The position numbers were made by a program, and so were the translations under genes. DNA of 64,000 nt, from the NCBI RefSeq assembly GCF_000473045.1, contig NZ_AXAY01000003.1:186001-250000 (forward strand), in the 5' to 3' direction. The stretch is from Bradyrhizobium sp. WSM3983. Its GTDB lineage: Bacteria; Pseudomonadota; Alphaproteobacteria; Rhizobiales; Xanthobacteraceae. Shown here one piece after another: positions 36,988-46,380 of the stretch. Below the pieces are notes generated by a model. The model saw only the letters and a program-made list of their open reading frames with translations, was not told the DNA's origin and ran no database searches. How positions within the stretch are numbered: the stretch's first letter is position 1; every line of letters begins with the position of its first letter.

Positions 36988-37209
36988 ATGATCGATGCAA
37001 AATTGGCTCAGCTGCGCGCCCACCGCCAGAACGTCAACCGCTATCGCCGGCTGCTTGGTACCAAGCTGTCGCCGCTCGAACGCCAGTATATCGAACGGCG
37101 GCTGTCCGAGGAGAGTGCAGCCATCGACACCCTTGCGGCTTCGACCTTTCCCATTACCTTCAGCGACCCGAGGCGGGAGGCACCGCATCCAGTGGAGATG
37201 TCGGCATGA
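36988..37209 (+). CDS. Small basic helical protein, first of a paralogous pair
   Basis: A 73-residue protein with the core NRYRRLLGTKLSPLERQYI followed by ERRLSEE, predicted helical. GAGGAGG lies before the ATG at 36988. Its stop overlaps the next gene's start as ATGA. The core aligns with that of the next gene, suggesting tandem duplication. The function is unknown. Confidence 0.7.
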   Translation: MIDAKLAQLRAHRQNVNRYRRLLGTKLSPLERQYIERRLSEESAAIDTLAASTFPITFSDPRREAPHPVEMSA

Positions 37210-37388
37210 ACCCGACCGTCGATCTGCTGGCTCGCGGAAGCGAAAGGGTGATCAGCCATTATCGCTGGTTGCCCCAACGTACCGCGAACGACGAGGAGCG
37301 CGCAGCTTATGAACGGCGAATTGCCGAGGAACAGCGGCTGCTTGCTCAGCTTGCCCGGAATCAGCTGCCAGCGGTCATACGTTCTTGA
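37206..37388 (+). CDS. Small helical protein, second of a paralogous pair
   Basis: A 60-residue protein whose HYRWLPQRTANDEERAAYER and RIAEEQRLLAQL match the layout of the preceding protein's core. The ATG at 37206 overlaps the preceding stop by 4 bases, so translation is coupled. The function is unknown. Confidence 0.65.
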   Translation: MNPTVDLLARGSERVISHYRWLPQRTANDEERAAYERRIAEEQRLLAQLARNQLPAVIRS

Positions 37389-37408
37389 GAGGTTGGCGAA
37401 ATCAGAAA

Positions 37409-37432
37409 CTCGGCGCGGCTCGCCGCGCCGAG
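37409..37432 (+). terminator. Strong hairpin after the small-protein cassette
   Basis: A perfect 10-base-pair stem CTCGGCGCGG/CCGCGCCGAG with a CTCG loop lies 20 bases after the last stop. There is no T tract, so termination is not certain. The rest of the 330-base gap up to the HU gene shows no gene; it presumably carries the HU promoter. Confidence 0.45.
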
Positions 37433-37720
37433 ACAAGCCATTCCAGAACGGCACACGGCACCGGCTGTGGAGAGACTCCTTTTTCACAACATAGACAAAC
37501 CCTCAGCCGGTCCCAGTCAATAAATTGACCTTTGTGGGGCTACGTTGGCTGGCCCTCGTTCGGACCAGCGGAAGAACGCCGATTTGCCTGGCAAATCAAA
37601 CGAAAACCGGCCTCCCGGATGGCCGGCGTAGTCAGTCCCATCCCGAATCGTCTAGGCCTTGCGGGAACTTGGCAGTTTGGGAGCCGGCCAGCTTCCGCGC
37701 GACACCCGAGGAGGCCAGAC

Positions 37721-38020
37721 ATGGCGAAGAAGGCAGCTGCTCCAGCCACGATCACGCTCAAGCACCTCGCGGCCGACATCGCGGAGAGCCAGGACCTCTC
37801 GAAGAAGCACGCCGAGGCCGTCCTGACCGACATGGTCGACCTGATCGCCAAGCACCTCAAGAAGGGCGACCGCGTCCGCATCGTCGGGCTCGGCATCCTG
37901 CAGGTCCGCAAGCGCGCCGCCCGCACCGGCCGCAATCCGGCCACGGGGGAGCCCATCCACATCAAGGCCAGCAAGAAGGTCGCATTCCGCCCGGTCAAGG
38001 AACTGAAAGAGGCGATCTAG
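37721..38020 (+). CDS. HU-family DNA-binding protein
   Basis: A 99-residue histone-like nucleoid protein. The DNA-binding arm RAARTGRNPATGEPIHIKA with its proline tip and the dimer core GDRVRIVGLGILQVRKR are present. An Ala/Lys-rich start precedes the fold. The ATG at 37721 follows GAGGAGG. Its final KELKEAI is normal. It could influence expression of neighbours, but nothing specific is visible. Confidence 0.93.
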   Translation: MAKKAAAPATITLKHLAADIAESQDLSKKHAEAVLTDMVDLIAKHLKKGDRVRIVGLGILQVRKRAARTGRNPATGEPIHIKASKKVAFRPVKELKEAI

Positions 38021-38121
38021 CCGGCCACGTTTGTTAAGCCTGATCCGCACTGGTCCCGTCGCAACGCGGCCTGCTTTTCTGGTATACTGGCAGTTCCCCT
38101 GACCCGGTGGTTTGACCAGAC

Positions 38122-39369
38122 ATGTCTCTGACCTTCGCGCATACCGTGACCGAGCGCTTCCTGCGCTACGTCACCATCGACACCCAGTCCGATCCGAATT
38201 CCCCGACCTCGCCATCGACCGAGAAGCAGAAGGATCTCGGCCGCGTTCTCGTCACCGAGCTGAAGGCCATAGGCGTCACGGACGCCCATCTCGACGATTA
38301 CGGCTATGTCTACGCAACGATCCCGGCCAACACCGACAAGAAGGTGCCGGTGATCTGCTTCTGCTCGCACATGGACACCTCGCCCGACGTCACCGGCAGG
38401 GACGTCAAGCCACAAGTCGTGAAGAACTATCGCGGCGGCGACATCACCTTGGCCGGCGATACCACCCAGGTGATCCGCTTCGCCGAACATCCCGCGCTGA
38501 AGAATCAGATCGGCAACGACATCATCACCACCGACGGCACCACGCTGCTCGGTGCCGACAACAAGGCCGGCGTCGCCGAGATCATGGATGCCGCGTATTT
38601 CCTCGTCAACAATCCCGATGTGAAGCACGGCACCATCAAGATCCTGTTCACGCCGGACGAGGAGATCGGCCGCGGCGTCGACAATGTCGACATCAAGAAG
38701 CTCGGAGCCGAGTTCGGCTACACCATGGACGGCGAGAGCGCGGGCTCCGTCGAGGACGAGACGTTTTCGGCTGACGGCGCCACCATCACCATCACCGGCG
38801 TCAGCGCCCATCCCGGCTACGCCAAGGGCAAGATGGAGCACGCGATCAAGATCGCGGCGGCCATCGTCGAGCGTCTGCCCAAGGAAGGCTGCTCGCCCGA
38901 GACGACCTCAGGCAAGCAAGGCTTCCTGCATCCGGTCGGCATCGAAGGCGCGCTGGAACAGGCGACCCTCTCCTTCATCGTGCGCGACTTCACCGAGGAA
39001 GGGCTGAAGGACAAGGAGGTCCTGCTCGAGACCATCGTCAAGGACGTGATGAAGGATTTTCCGCGCTCGACCTACAAGTTCGAGGTGCGCGAGCAGTACC
39101 GCAACATGAAGCAGGTGATCGACCGTCACCCGCACATCCTCGAATACGCCATCGAGGCGATCCGCCGTGCCGGCCTGCGCCCGATGCGCACCGCGATCCG
39201 CGGCGGCACCGACGGCTCGCGGCTGTCCTTCATGGGCCTGCCCTGCCCCAACATCTTTGCCGGCGAGCACGCGTTTCATTCCCGGCTGGAATGGGTGAGC
39301 CGGCAGGACATGGAGAAGGCGGTCCAGACCATCGTGCATCTCGCGATGATCTGGGAAGAGAAGGCGTAG
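38122..39369 (+). CDS. pepT: Peptidase T (tripeptidase)
   Basis: Cytoplasmic M20-family zinc aminopeptidase releasing the N-terminal residue of tripeptides, 415 residues. The metal sites are HMDTSPD (83-89), GADNKAG, the EEIGRG catalytic glutamates and MDGE, with a final His in GEHAFHSRLEW. The length matches the family. The ribosome site is weak. A hairpin follows the stop. Confidence 0.95.
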   Translation: MSLTFAHTVTERFLRYVTIDTQSDPNSPTSPSTEKQKDLGRVLVTELKAIGVTDAHLDDYGYVYATIPANTDKKVPVICFCSHMDTSPDVTGRDVKPQVVKNYRGGDITLAGDTTQVIRFAEHPALKNQIGNDIITTDGTTLLGADNKAGVAEIMDAAYFLVNNPDVKHGTIKILFTPDEEIGRGVDNVDIKKLGAEFGYTMDGESAGSVEDETFSADGATITITGVSAHPGYAKGKMEHAIKIAAAIVERLPKEGCSPETTSGKQGFLHPVGIEGALEQATLSFIVRDFTEEGLKDKEVLLETIVKDVMKDFPRSTYKFEVREQYRNMKQVIDRHPHILEYAIEAIRRAGLRPMRTAIRGGTDGSRLSFMGLPCPNIFAGEHAFHSRLEWVSRQDMEKAVQTIVHLAMIWEEKA

Positions 39370-39388
39370 CGCCTCCACTCGATGATGC

Positions 39389-39418
39389 GATGTGGCCCGG
39401 CTTGCTTCGGGCCACATC
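39389..39418 (+). terminator. Hairpin after pepT
   Basis: The 11-base-pair stem GATGTGGCCCG/CGGGCCACATC with an 8-base loop lies about 20 bases after pepT. No T run follows, so it is a possible rather than a certain terminator. Confidence 0.4.
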
Positions 39419-39477
39419 CTGCAAATTACGCCAATGGCCGCACACGCGGGCTGCGATCGAGTTCCCCACACGTAACA

Positions 39478-39906
39478 ATGTTGCGGGTCGACACTGTTCC
39501 TGTCGCTATGCTACCCGAAGCGGATCAGGAACTGAGTGACCTCGTGACCGCGATCCGCCGCTTCTACCGCATTCGCAACCTGCGCAATTGGCGCGGGCTC
39601 GTGGCTGTGCTGGTGGCAACCCTGTACCTGCTCTCAGGCGTGCTGCACGGCGCGCACGACATTGATGTCACCAGCCCCTCCGGTGGGTCGGAGATCGCCT
39701 CGATCCTCGACAACGGTTCCGTCCATGGCGATCACAAGGCCATCGGCGGCCATCACTGCCACGGCTGCTTCTCTGTGGCCGTCGCGCAGCCGATGCAGTC
39801 CCAAATCGTGGCCGACATCGTTGCCGCGCCGGTTCCGCAGCGCGCGCTCGCGCTGATCGGCATCGCGCCCGATACCGACTCCCGGCCCCCTAAACACCTG
39901 ACCTGA
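39478..39906 (+). CDS. Small CzcI-like protein heading the metal-efflux cluster
   Basis: A 142-residue protein with one helix (about residues 40-58) followed by a periplasmic tail. The tail contains HGDHKAIGGHHCHGCFSVAV, a His/Cys cluster suited to metal sensing or binding. Small proteins of this kind precede czcCBA in other bacteria. The start at 39478 is uncertain; an internal ATG at the MLPEADQ position is also possible. It lies 55 bases before czcC. Confidence 0.65.
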   Translation: MLRVDTVPVAMLPEADQELSDLVTAIRRFYRIRNLRNWRGLVAVLVATLYLLSGVLHGAHDIDVTSPSGGSEIASILDNGSVHGDHKAIGGHHCHGCFSVAVAQPMQSQIVADIVAAPVPQRALALIGIAPDTDSRPPKHLT

Positions 39907-39961
39907 ACTGATCAGCCGGGCGCTGCGTGCGCCCACGATGCTATTGTTCACAGGTCCCCCC

Positions 39962-41236
39962 ATGTCTTGCAGACGGACTGCCGCGCGCTTTTCGTGCGCG
40001 ATGGCGATTATCGTCAGCCCCTGGCTGACGCAGCACGCCCACGCCCAGACGCTCACGATGCGCGCCGCGCTCTCGCGCGCGCTGGCCGCGAGCCCGCGCC
40101 TGACCGCGGCGGAGCGCGATGTCGGCATCGCCACCGGCCAGCGCATCCAGGCCGGTGCCCTGCTCAATCCGGAACTGTCCTACGAGCAGGACAATTCGTT
40201 CGGGTCGGGCATCTATCGCGGCACCAAATCGGCCGAGACCACGCTCCAGATCAGCCAGGCCTTTGAGCTGTTCGGCAAACGCGAGGCGCGGATCGCAGCC
40301 GGCGCGGCCGGCATCGAAGTCGCTGCGATCCAGCGCAAGGCTGTCAGACTGGAGGTGCTGTCGGAAACCGCGATCGCCTTCCTCAGCGTGCTCGGTGCGC
40401 AGCGGCGCATCCAGATCCTCGACGAGCAGATCAGCGCGATCGACAAGCTGACGCCGCTCTTGCGACGCCGCGTCGAGGCCGGCGCCTCCTCGCCGGCCGA
40501 AACCGGCCGCGCCGAAGTCGCCTCCGCCCTGGTGAAGGCCGACCGCGAGCGCTTCAAGGCGACGCTGGCCAGCGCGCGGCGCGAGCTCGCGGTGCTGATG
40601 GGCGATCCCGCGGCAAAATTCGGCGAGGTCTCGGGACGTCTCGACACCATGGGCAAGCCGCCCGCCTTCCAGTCGGTGGTCGCCGCCATCGATGCCAACC
40701 CGCAGCTGGTGCGCTGGACCGCAGTCTATGCCCAGCGCAACGCCGAGCTGCTGATGGCGCGGCTGAGGCCCTATCCCGACGTGCGCATCGCCGCCGGCTG
40801 GCGCCATTTCAACGAGACCAATGACGACGCAGTCCGCCTCTCCGTCTCGGTGCCGATCCCCGTATTCGACCAGAACCAGGGCAACATCCTCTCGGCGCAG
40901 GAGAGTCTCGCCAAGACCCGCGCCGAGCGCGAGGCCAACCGCAACACGCTGATCGTGGTCGCCGGCCGCGCCTACGACTCGCTCCAAGGCTCGCTGCGCG
41001 AGCTTGCGGTGCTGCGCGAGACCGCGATTCCCAAGGCGACCGAAGCGGCTGACGCGATCTCGCAGGGCTACGGCCAGGGCCGCTTCACACTGCTGGAAGT
41101 TCTCGACGCCCAGGCGAGCGTGACGCAGGCACGGCTGCGCGAGCAGGAAGCGCTACAAAACTTCCACGCCGGCGTTGCCACCATCGAAGGTCTCGTCGGC
41201 AATCCCTTTGCGCTGGCGCGGGAGAGCGCACGATGA
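39962..41236 (+). CDS. czcC: CzcC-type outer-membrane efflux protein
   Basis: TolC-family outer-membrane channel of a heavy-metal RND system, 424 residues. It has a signal sequence ending around HAHAQ and the two long coiled-coil repeats of the family (QGYGQGRFTLLEVLDAQASV near the C-terminus is diagnostic). The ATG at 39962 is preferred; one at 39938 is possible. The stop overlaps czcB as ATGA. The metal (Co, Zn, Cd or Ni) cannot be read from the sequence. Confidence 0.88.
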   Translation: MSCRRTAARFSCAMAIIVSPWLTQHAHAQTLTMRAALSRALAASPRLTAAERDVGIATGQRIQAGALLNPELSYEQDNSFGSGIYRGTKSAETTLQISQAFELFGKREARIAAGAAGIEVAAIQRKAVRLEVLSETAIAFLSVLGAQRRIQILDEQISAIDKLTPLLRRRVEAGASSPAETGRAEVASALVKADRERFKATLASARRELAVLMGDPAAKFGEVSGRLDTMGKPPAFQSVVAAIDANPQLVRWTAVYAQRNAELLMARLRPYPDVRIAAGWRHFNETNDDAVRLSVSVPIPVFDQNQGNILSAQESLAKTRAEREANRNTLIVVAGRAYDSLQGSLRELAVLRETAIPKATEAADAISQGYGQGRFTLLEVLDAQASVTQARLREQEALQNFHAGVATIEGLVGNPFALARESAR

Positions 41237-42210
41237 AGGCATCCTCCACCATCCTCGTCGCCATCATTGCCGCCGCGCTCGGCGCCTACGGCTATTCCCT
41301 GCTCGCCCCGGCCAAGCTTGCGCCCGCCGCGCATACCGAAGAGAAGAAGCCGGAGAAGCCGAACGACCACGTCGAGCAGGACGAGCACGGCGCCGACCGC
41401 ATCCGCATCTCCGACGTCAAGCTCGCCGCTGCCGGCGTGACGCTCGCGGAAGCCGCAGGCACTACGCTGACCGATACGCTGTCCTTCAACGGCATTTTGC
41501 GCACCAACCAGGAGGCCGTGGTGCAGGTGACCCCGCGTTTCCCGGGCCTCGCCAAATCGATCCGGAAGCGCATCGGTGACACGGTCGGCAAGGACGATCT
41601 GCTCGCCACGATCGAGAGCAACCAGAGCCTCACCGTCTACGAGCTGAAGGCGCCAATCGCCGGCACCATGATCGAACGCCAGATTTCGCTCGGCGAATAT
41701 GCTTCCGAGCAGAAACCGGCCTTCGTCGTCGCCGACCTCTCGACCATCTGGGTCGATCTCTCGATTTACCGGCAGGACCTCAAGCGTGTCCGCCTCAACG
41801 ACGAAGTGCTGATCGATCCCGATGATGGCCGCGGCGAGATCAAGGGCACGATCTCCTACATCGCCCCGATCGGCTCGAGCGAGACCCAGACCGCGCTGGC
41901 GCGCGTGGTGCTGCCAAATCCCGACGGGCGCTTGCGCCCCGGTCTGTTCGTCACGGCACGGCTGATCCTCGCCGCCCGCAACGTCGGGGTCGCCGTGCGC
42001 CGCAGCGCGATCCAGACGCTCGAAAACAGGACCATCGTGTTCGTCCGCGAGGACGTCGACAAGATCGAGGCGCGGCCCGTGGAGCTTGGGGATTCCGATC
42101 CGCAGTTCGTCGAAATCCGCGCCGGTCTATCCGTCGGCGAACACTACGTCGCCGAAAACAGCTTCGTCGTGAAGGCGGAGATGGGCAAGGGCGAGGCCCA
42201 ACATGATTGA
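41233..42210 (+). CDS. czcB: CzcB-type periplasmic adaptor
   Basis: Membrane-fusion protein of the RND efflux system, 325 residues, with one N-terminal helix (about residues 5-22). The barrel-sandwich domain contains LKAPIAGTMIERQISLGEYA. There is no long His-rich extension, only EKKPEKPNDHVEQDEHGAD after the helix. It overlaps czcC by 4 bases and czcA by 8. Confidence 0.88.
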   Translation: MKASSTILVAIIAAALGAYGYSLLAPAKLAPAAHTEEKKPEKPNDHVEQDEHGADRIRISDVKLAAAGVTLAEAAGTTLTDTLSFNGILRTNQEAVVQVTPRFPGLAKSIRKRIGDTVGKDDLLATIESNQSLTVYELKAPIAGTMIERQISLGEYASEQKPAFVVADLSTIWVDLSIYRQDLKRVRLNDEVLIDPDDGRGEIKGTISYIAPIGSSETQTALARVVLPNPDGRLRPGLFVTARLILAARNVGVAVRRSAIQTLENRTIVFVREDVDKIEARPVELGDSDPQFVEIRAGLSVGEHYVAENSFVVKAEMGKGEAQHD

Positions 42211-45200
42211 GCGCCTCATCGCCGTCTCGCTGCAACAGCGCTGGCTGGTGCTCCTGCTCGCGCTCGGTGCCGTCGCCTTCGGAGCCTGGAATTTCCAGCG
42301 GCTTCCGATCGACGCCGTGCCAGATATCACCAACGTCCAGGTTCAGATCAACACCCGCGCGCCCGGCTACTCTCCGTTGGAGACCGAGCAGCGCATCACC
42401 TTCCCCGTCGAGACCGCGATGGGCGGCCTGCCCAAGCTCGACCATACCCGCTCGCTGTCGCGCTACGGCCTGAGCCAGGTCACGGTCGTGTTCCAGGATG
42501 GCACTGACATCTATTTTGCGCGACAGCTCGTAGGCGAGCGCATCCAGCAGGTGAAGGACCAGATTCCGGCGGGAGTTGAGGTCGCGATGAGCCCGGTCTC
42601 GACCGGGCTCGGCGAAATCTTCATGTACACGGTCGAGGCGAAGGCCGGCGCGAAGACGCAAGCCGGCCACGACTATTCGTTGACGGACCTGCGCACCGTG
42701 CAGGACTGGATCATCCGGCCGCAGCTTCGCAACGTGCCGGGGGTGATCGAGGTCAACACCATCGGCGGCTTCGAGCGGCAATTCCACGTGCTGCCGGACC
42801 CCGGCAAGCTGATGGCCTACCGGCTCGGCTTTCGCGACGTCATGACAGCGCTCGCCGCCAACAACGCCAACGTCGGCGCCGGCTATATCGAGCGCAACGG
42901 CGAGCAATATCTGGTCCGCTCGCCGGGCCAGGTCAGCAATATCAGCGAAATCCGGGACATCGTGATCGGCTCGCGCAACGGCAATCCGGTCAGGATCAGG
43001 GATGTCGCGACCGTTACGGAGGGGCGCGACCTGCGCACAGGCGCGGCGACGCGCGACGGCGAGGAAACCGTGCTCGGCACCGCCATGCTGCTGATCGGCG
43101 AAAACAGCCGCGCGGTGGCGACCAGCGTTGCGGCCCGTCTCGCGGACATCGCCAAATCGCTGCCCGAGGGCGTCGTCACCCGCACCGTTTATGACCGCAC
43201 CCATCTGGTCGAGGCCACCATCCGCACCGTCGAGAACAACCTTCTCGAAGGCGCAGCCCTGGTGGTGGGCGCGCTGTTCCTGATCCTCGGCAACATCCGC
43301 GCCGCGCTCGTCGCGGCCTGCGTCATTCCGCTGTCCATGGCCATGACGGTCACCGGCATGGTCGAGACCAAGGTCAGCGCCAATCTGATGAGCCTGGGGG
43401 CGATCGACTTCGGCATCATCGTCGATGGTGCCGTGATCATCGTCGAGAATTGTTTGCGGATGCTCGCCGAAGCCCAGCGCGAGAGAGCCAGGCTGCTCAC
43501 CACGTCCGAACGGCTGCGCACGATCCTGCGCGGGTCGAGCGAGGTCATCAAGCCGAGCCTGTTCGGAACACTGATCATCGCGGTGGTCTATTTGCCCGTG
43601 CTCACGCTGACGGGCGTCGAGGGCAAGATGTTCACGCCGATGGCGCTCACCGTGCTGATGGCACTCGGCGCCGCCGCGCTGTTCTCCATCACCTTCGTGC
43701 CGGCGGCCGTAGCCCTCTTTGTCACCGGCAAGGTGTCCGAGCACGAAAACCTGTTCATGCGGCTGGCGAGGCGCGCCTATCTCCCCCTGCTCCGCCTTGC
43801 CCTCGACAATCGCGTCGCGGTCGCCATTATGGCCGCAATCATCGTCATTGCAAGCGGCGTGTCTGCGTCACGCATGGGTGGCGAGTTCATCCCGAGCCTG
43901 GACGAAGGCGACGTAGCGCTGGCCTCGATCAGGATTCCCGGCACCAGCCTCACGCAATCGCTGGACCTGCAGAAGGCGCTGGAAAAGCGCATCACGCAGA
44001 TTCCCGAGGTGAAAGAATTCTTCACCCGTATCGGCACGGCCGAGGTCGCCACCGATCCGATGTCGCCGGCGCAGACCGACGGCTACATCATGCTCAAGCC
44101 GCGCGCCGAGTGGCCGAACCCGGGCAAGCCAAAATCGGAGGTGATCGAGGCCATCGACAAGGCCGGCGACGACATTCCCGGCAGCGCCTATGAAATCTCC
44201 CAGCCGGTCCAGCTCCGCGTCAACGAGTTGATCTCCGGCGTGCGTAGCGACGTCGGCATCAAGGTTTTTGGCGACGACCTCGACATCCTGCAAGGTGCAG
44301 CGAAACAGGTGGAGGCCGCGATCCGCGGCATTCGCGGCGCCAGCGACGTCAAAATCGAGCAGGTCTCGGGCCTGCCGATCCTCACCGTCCGGCTCGACCG
44401 TCAGGCGCTCGCCCGCTACGGCCTCAGCATCGGTGAGGTGCAGGGCATCGTCGAGATCGCGGTGGGCGGCAAGTCCGCCGGCAAGCTGTTCGAGGGCGAT
44501 CGCCGCTTCGAGATCGTCGTGCGTCTCCCGGAGCATCTGCGCGGCAATCTCGATGCGATCCGAGCTATCCCGATTCCGCTGCCGCCCGGCGAGGACGCGA
44601 GCGCGCCGATCCGAACGGCGTTGCCGGGCTCCCCTCTCGCCCAGATGCGCTATGTGCCGCTGTCGTCGGTCGCAACCGTCGACGCGACGCCCGGACCGAA
44701 CCAGATCAGCCGCGAAAACGGCAAGCGGCGGATCGTCGTCACCGCCAATGTCCGCGCACGTGATCTCGGCTCCTTCGTCGCGGAGGCCGAAGCCGCCGTC
44801 ACCGAGAAGGTGAAACTGCCGCCGGGCTACTGGATCGGCTGGGGCGGCCAGTTCGAGCAGCTGGTTTCCGCCAGCAAACGGCTGACAATCGTCGTGCCGG
44901 TGGCGCTCGCGCTGGTGTTCCTGCTGCTGTTCATGAGCATGGGATCGATGGCGGATGCGGCGCTGGTGTTCTCCGGGGTGCCGCTGGCGCTGACCGGCGG
45001 CGTCGCGGCCCTCTTGCTGCGCGGCATCCCGCTGTCGATTAGCGCCGGGGTCGGATTCATCGCGCTGTCGGGCGTGGCCGTACTCAACGGGCTCGTCATC
45101 ATCGCCTTCATCGAGCGTCTGCGCAGCGAGGGGCACCCCATCGCGGAGGCCGTGCGCGAGGGCGCGCTGACGCGACTGCGACCGGTGCTGATGACGGCGC

Positions 45201-45415
45201 TGGTCGCCTCGCTCGGCTTCGTGCCGATGGCGCTCGCCACCGGTGCCGGCGCCGAGGTGCAGCGGCCGCTGGCAACCGTCGTGATCGGCGGCATCATCTC
45301 CTCGACGGTGCTGACGCTACTCGTGCTGCCGGCGCTCTACATACTGTTCCGGCGTGACGGCGCGGGCGAAACGCCTACAATGGCGCCTGATTTGGCGATT
45401 TCCGGAGAGCGCTAG
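42203..45415 (+). CDS. czcA: CzcA-type heavy-metal RND efflux pump
   Basis: Inner-membrane proton-driven metal exporter, 1070 residues, with 12 helices and two large periplasmic domains. The heavy-metal RND hallmark in helix 4 is DFGIIVDGAVIIVEN, with the acidic residues of the proton path. NRLPIDAVPDITNVQVQ-like sequence near residue 35 (LPIDAVPDITNVQVQ) is typical. The ATG at 42203 lies inside the end of czcB, so expression is coupled. Confidence 0.93.
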   Translation: MIERLIAVSLQQRWLVLLLALGAVAFGAWNFQRLPIDAVPDITNVQVQINTRAPGYSPLETEQRITFPVETAMGGLPKLDHTRSLSRYGLSQVTVVFQDGTDIYFARQLVGERIQQVKDQIPAGVEVAMSPVSTGLGEIFMYTVEAKAGAKTQAGHDYSLTDLRTVQDWIIRPQLRNVPGVIEVNTIGGFERQFHVLPDPGKLMAYRLGFRDVMTALAANNANVGAGYIERNGEQYLVRSPGQVSNISEIRDIVIGSRNGNPVRIRDVATVTEGRDLRTGAATRDGEETVLGTAMLLIGENSRAVATSVAARLADIAKSLPEGVVTRTVYDRTHLVEATIRTVENNLLEGAALVVGALFLILGNIRAALVAACVIPLSMAMTVTGMVETKVSANLMSLGAIDFGIIVDGAVIIVENCLRMLAEAQRERARLLTTSERLRTILRGSSEVIKPSLFGTLIIAVVYLPVLTLTGVEGKMFTPMALTVLMALGAAALFSITFVPAAVALFVTGKVSEHENLFMRLARRAYLPLLRLALDNRVAVAIMAAIIVIASGVSASRMGGEFIPSLDEGDVALASIRIPGTSLTQSLDLQKALEKRITQIPEVKEFFTRIGTAEVATDPMSPAQTDGYIMLKPRAEWPNPGKPKSEVIEAIDKAGDDIPGSAYEISQPVQLRVNELISGVRSDVGIKVFGDDLDILQGAAKQVEAAIRGIRGASDVKIEQVSGLPILTVRLDRQALARYGLSIGEVQGIVEIAVGGKSAGKLFEGDRRFEIVVRLPEHLRGNLDAIRAIPIPLPPGEDASAPIRTALPGSPLAQMRYVPLSSVATVDATPGPNQISRENGKRRIVVTANVRARDLGSFVAEAEAAVTEKVKLPPGYWIGWGGQFEQLVSASKRLTIVVPVALALVFLLLFMSMGSMADAALVFSGVPLALTGGVAALLLRGIPLSISAGVGFIALSGVAVLNGLVIIAFIERLRSEGHPIAEAVREGALTRLRPVLMTALVASLGFVPMALATGAGAEVQRPLATVVIGGIISSTVLTLLVLPALYILFRRDGAGETPTMAPDLAISGER

Positions 45416-45417
45416 GT

Positions 45418-46377
45418 TTGGGCAGTCACGACCACCACGGCCATCACCACCATGACCACAGCCACGCGCATGATCATGCCCACGGTCATGGTCATGTCCA
45501 TGCGCCTGCCGATTTCGGCAAGGCGTTCGCGATCGGCATTGTGCTCAACACCGCGCTGGTCGTGGCCGAGGCGGTCTATGGCTATCTCGGCAACTCCACA
45601 GCGCTGCTGGCGGATGCCGGCCATAATCTGTCCGACGTGCTCGGCCTGGTCGTGGCCTGGGGCGCATCGATCGCGGCGCAGCGCGCACCGAGCGGCCGTT
45701 TCACCTATGGCTTTCGCGCCTCCACGATCCTGGCGGCGCTCGCGAATGCGGTGTTCCTGCTGGTCGCAACAGGCGCGATCGGCTGGGAAGCGATCCTGCG
45801 GCTGCGCGAGCCCGAGCCGGTCGCGGGCGTCACCGTGATGGTGGTGGCCGGCATCGGCATCTTCATCAACGGCTTTACCGCCCTGCTGTTCGCAAGCGGA
45901 CGCAAGGACGACATCAACATCGAAGGCGCGTACTTGCACATGGCCGCCGACGCTGCGGTCTCGCTCGGCGTCGTCGTCTCGGCCGCGCTGATCATCTGGA
46001 CCGGCTGGCTCTGGCTCGATCCCGTCACCAGCCTCGTCATCTGCGCGAGCATTTTGTGGGGCACGACCAGCCTGCTGCGCGGCTCCATCGACATGTCGAT
46101 GGCGGCCGCGCCGAAGGGCACCGACCTCGTCGCTATCAGGGCGTTTTTGCTGGCGCGGCCCGGCGTATCAGCGATCCACGATCTCCACGTCTGGCCGATC
46201 TCGACCACCGAGACGGCGCTGACCTGCCATCTCGTGATGCCCGCCGGCACCGCCGACGCGTTCCTGATGGAGACCGCGCAGCTGCTGAAGACATCTTTCC
46301 GCATCGGCCACACCACGCTCCAGGTCGAGACGCATCCCGACAATGGCTGCGCGCTGGCGCCGGATGATGTGGTTTAG
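45418..46377 (+). CDS. Cation diffusion facilitator with His-rich N-terminus
   Basis: CDF-type metal exporter (CzcD/ZitB/DmeF-like), 319 residues with six helices. The metal sites in helices 2 and 5 are LLADAGHNLSDVLG and AYLHMAADAAVSLG. The first 29 residues contain 15 histidines. The start is TTG at 45418, two bases after the czcA stop, with GGAGAG upstream; no ATG fits. Its position suggests two export routes for the same metal. Confidence 0.9.
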   Translation: MGSHDHHGHHHHDHSHAHDHAHGHGHVHAPADFGKAFAIGIVLNTALVVAEAVYGYLGNSTALLADAGHNLSDVLGLVVAWGASIAAQRAPSGRFTYGFRASTILAALANAVFLLVATGAIGWEAILRLREPEPVAGVTVMVVAGIGIFINGFTALLFASGRKDDINIEGAYLHMAADAAVSLGVVVSAALIIWTGWLWLDPVTSLVICASILWGTTSLLRGSIDMSMAAAPKGTDLVAIRAFLLARPGVSAIHDLHVWPISTTETALTCHLVMPAGTADAFLMETAQLLKTSFRIGHTTLQVETHPDNGCALAPDDVV

Positions 46378-46380
46378 GAC

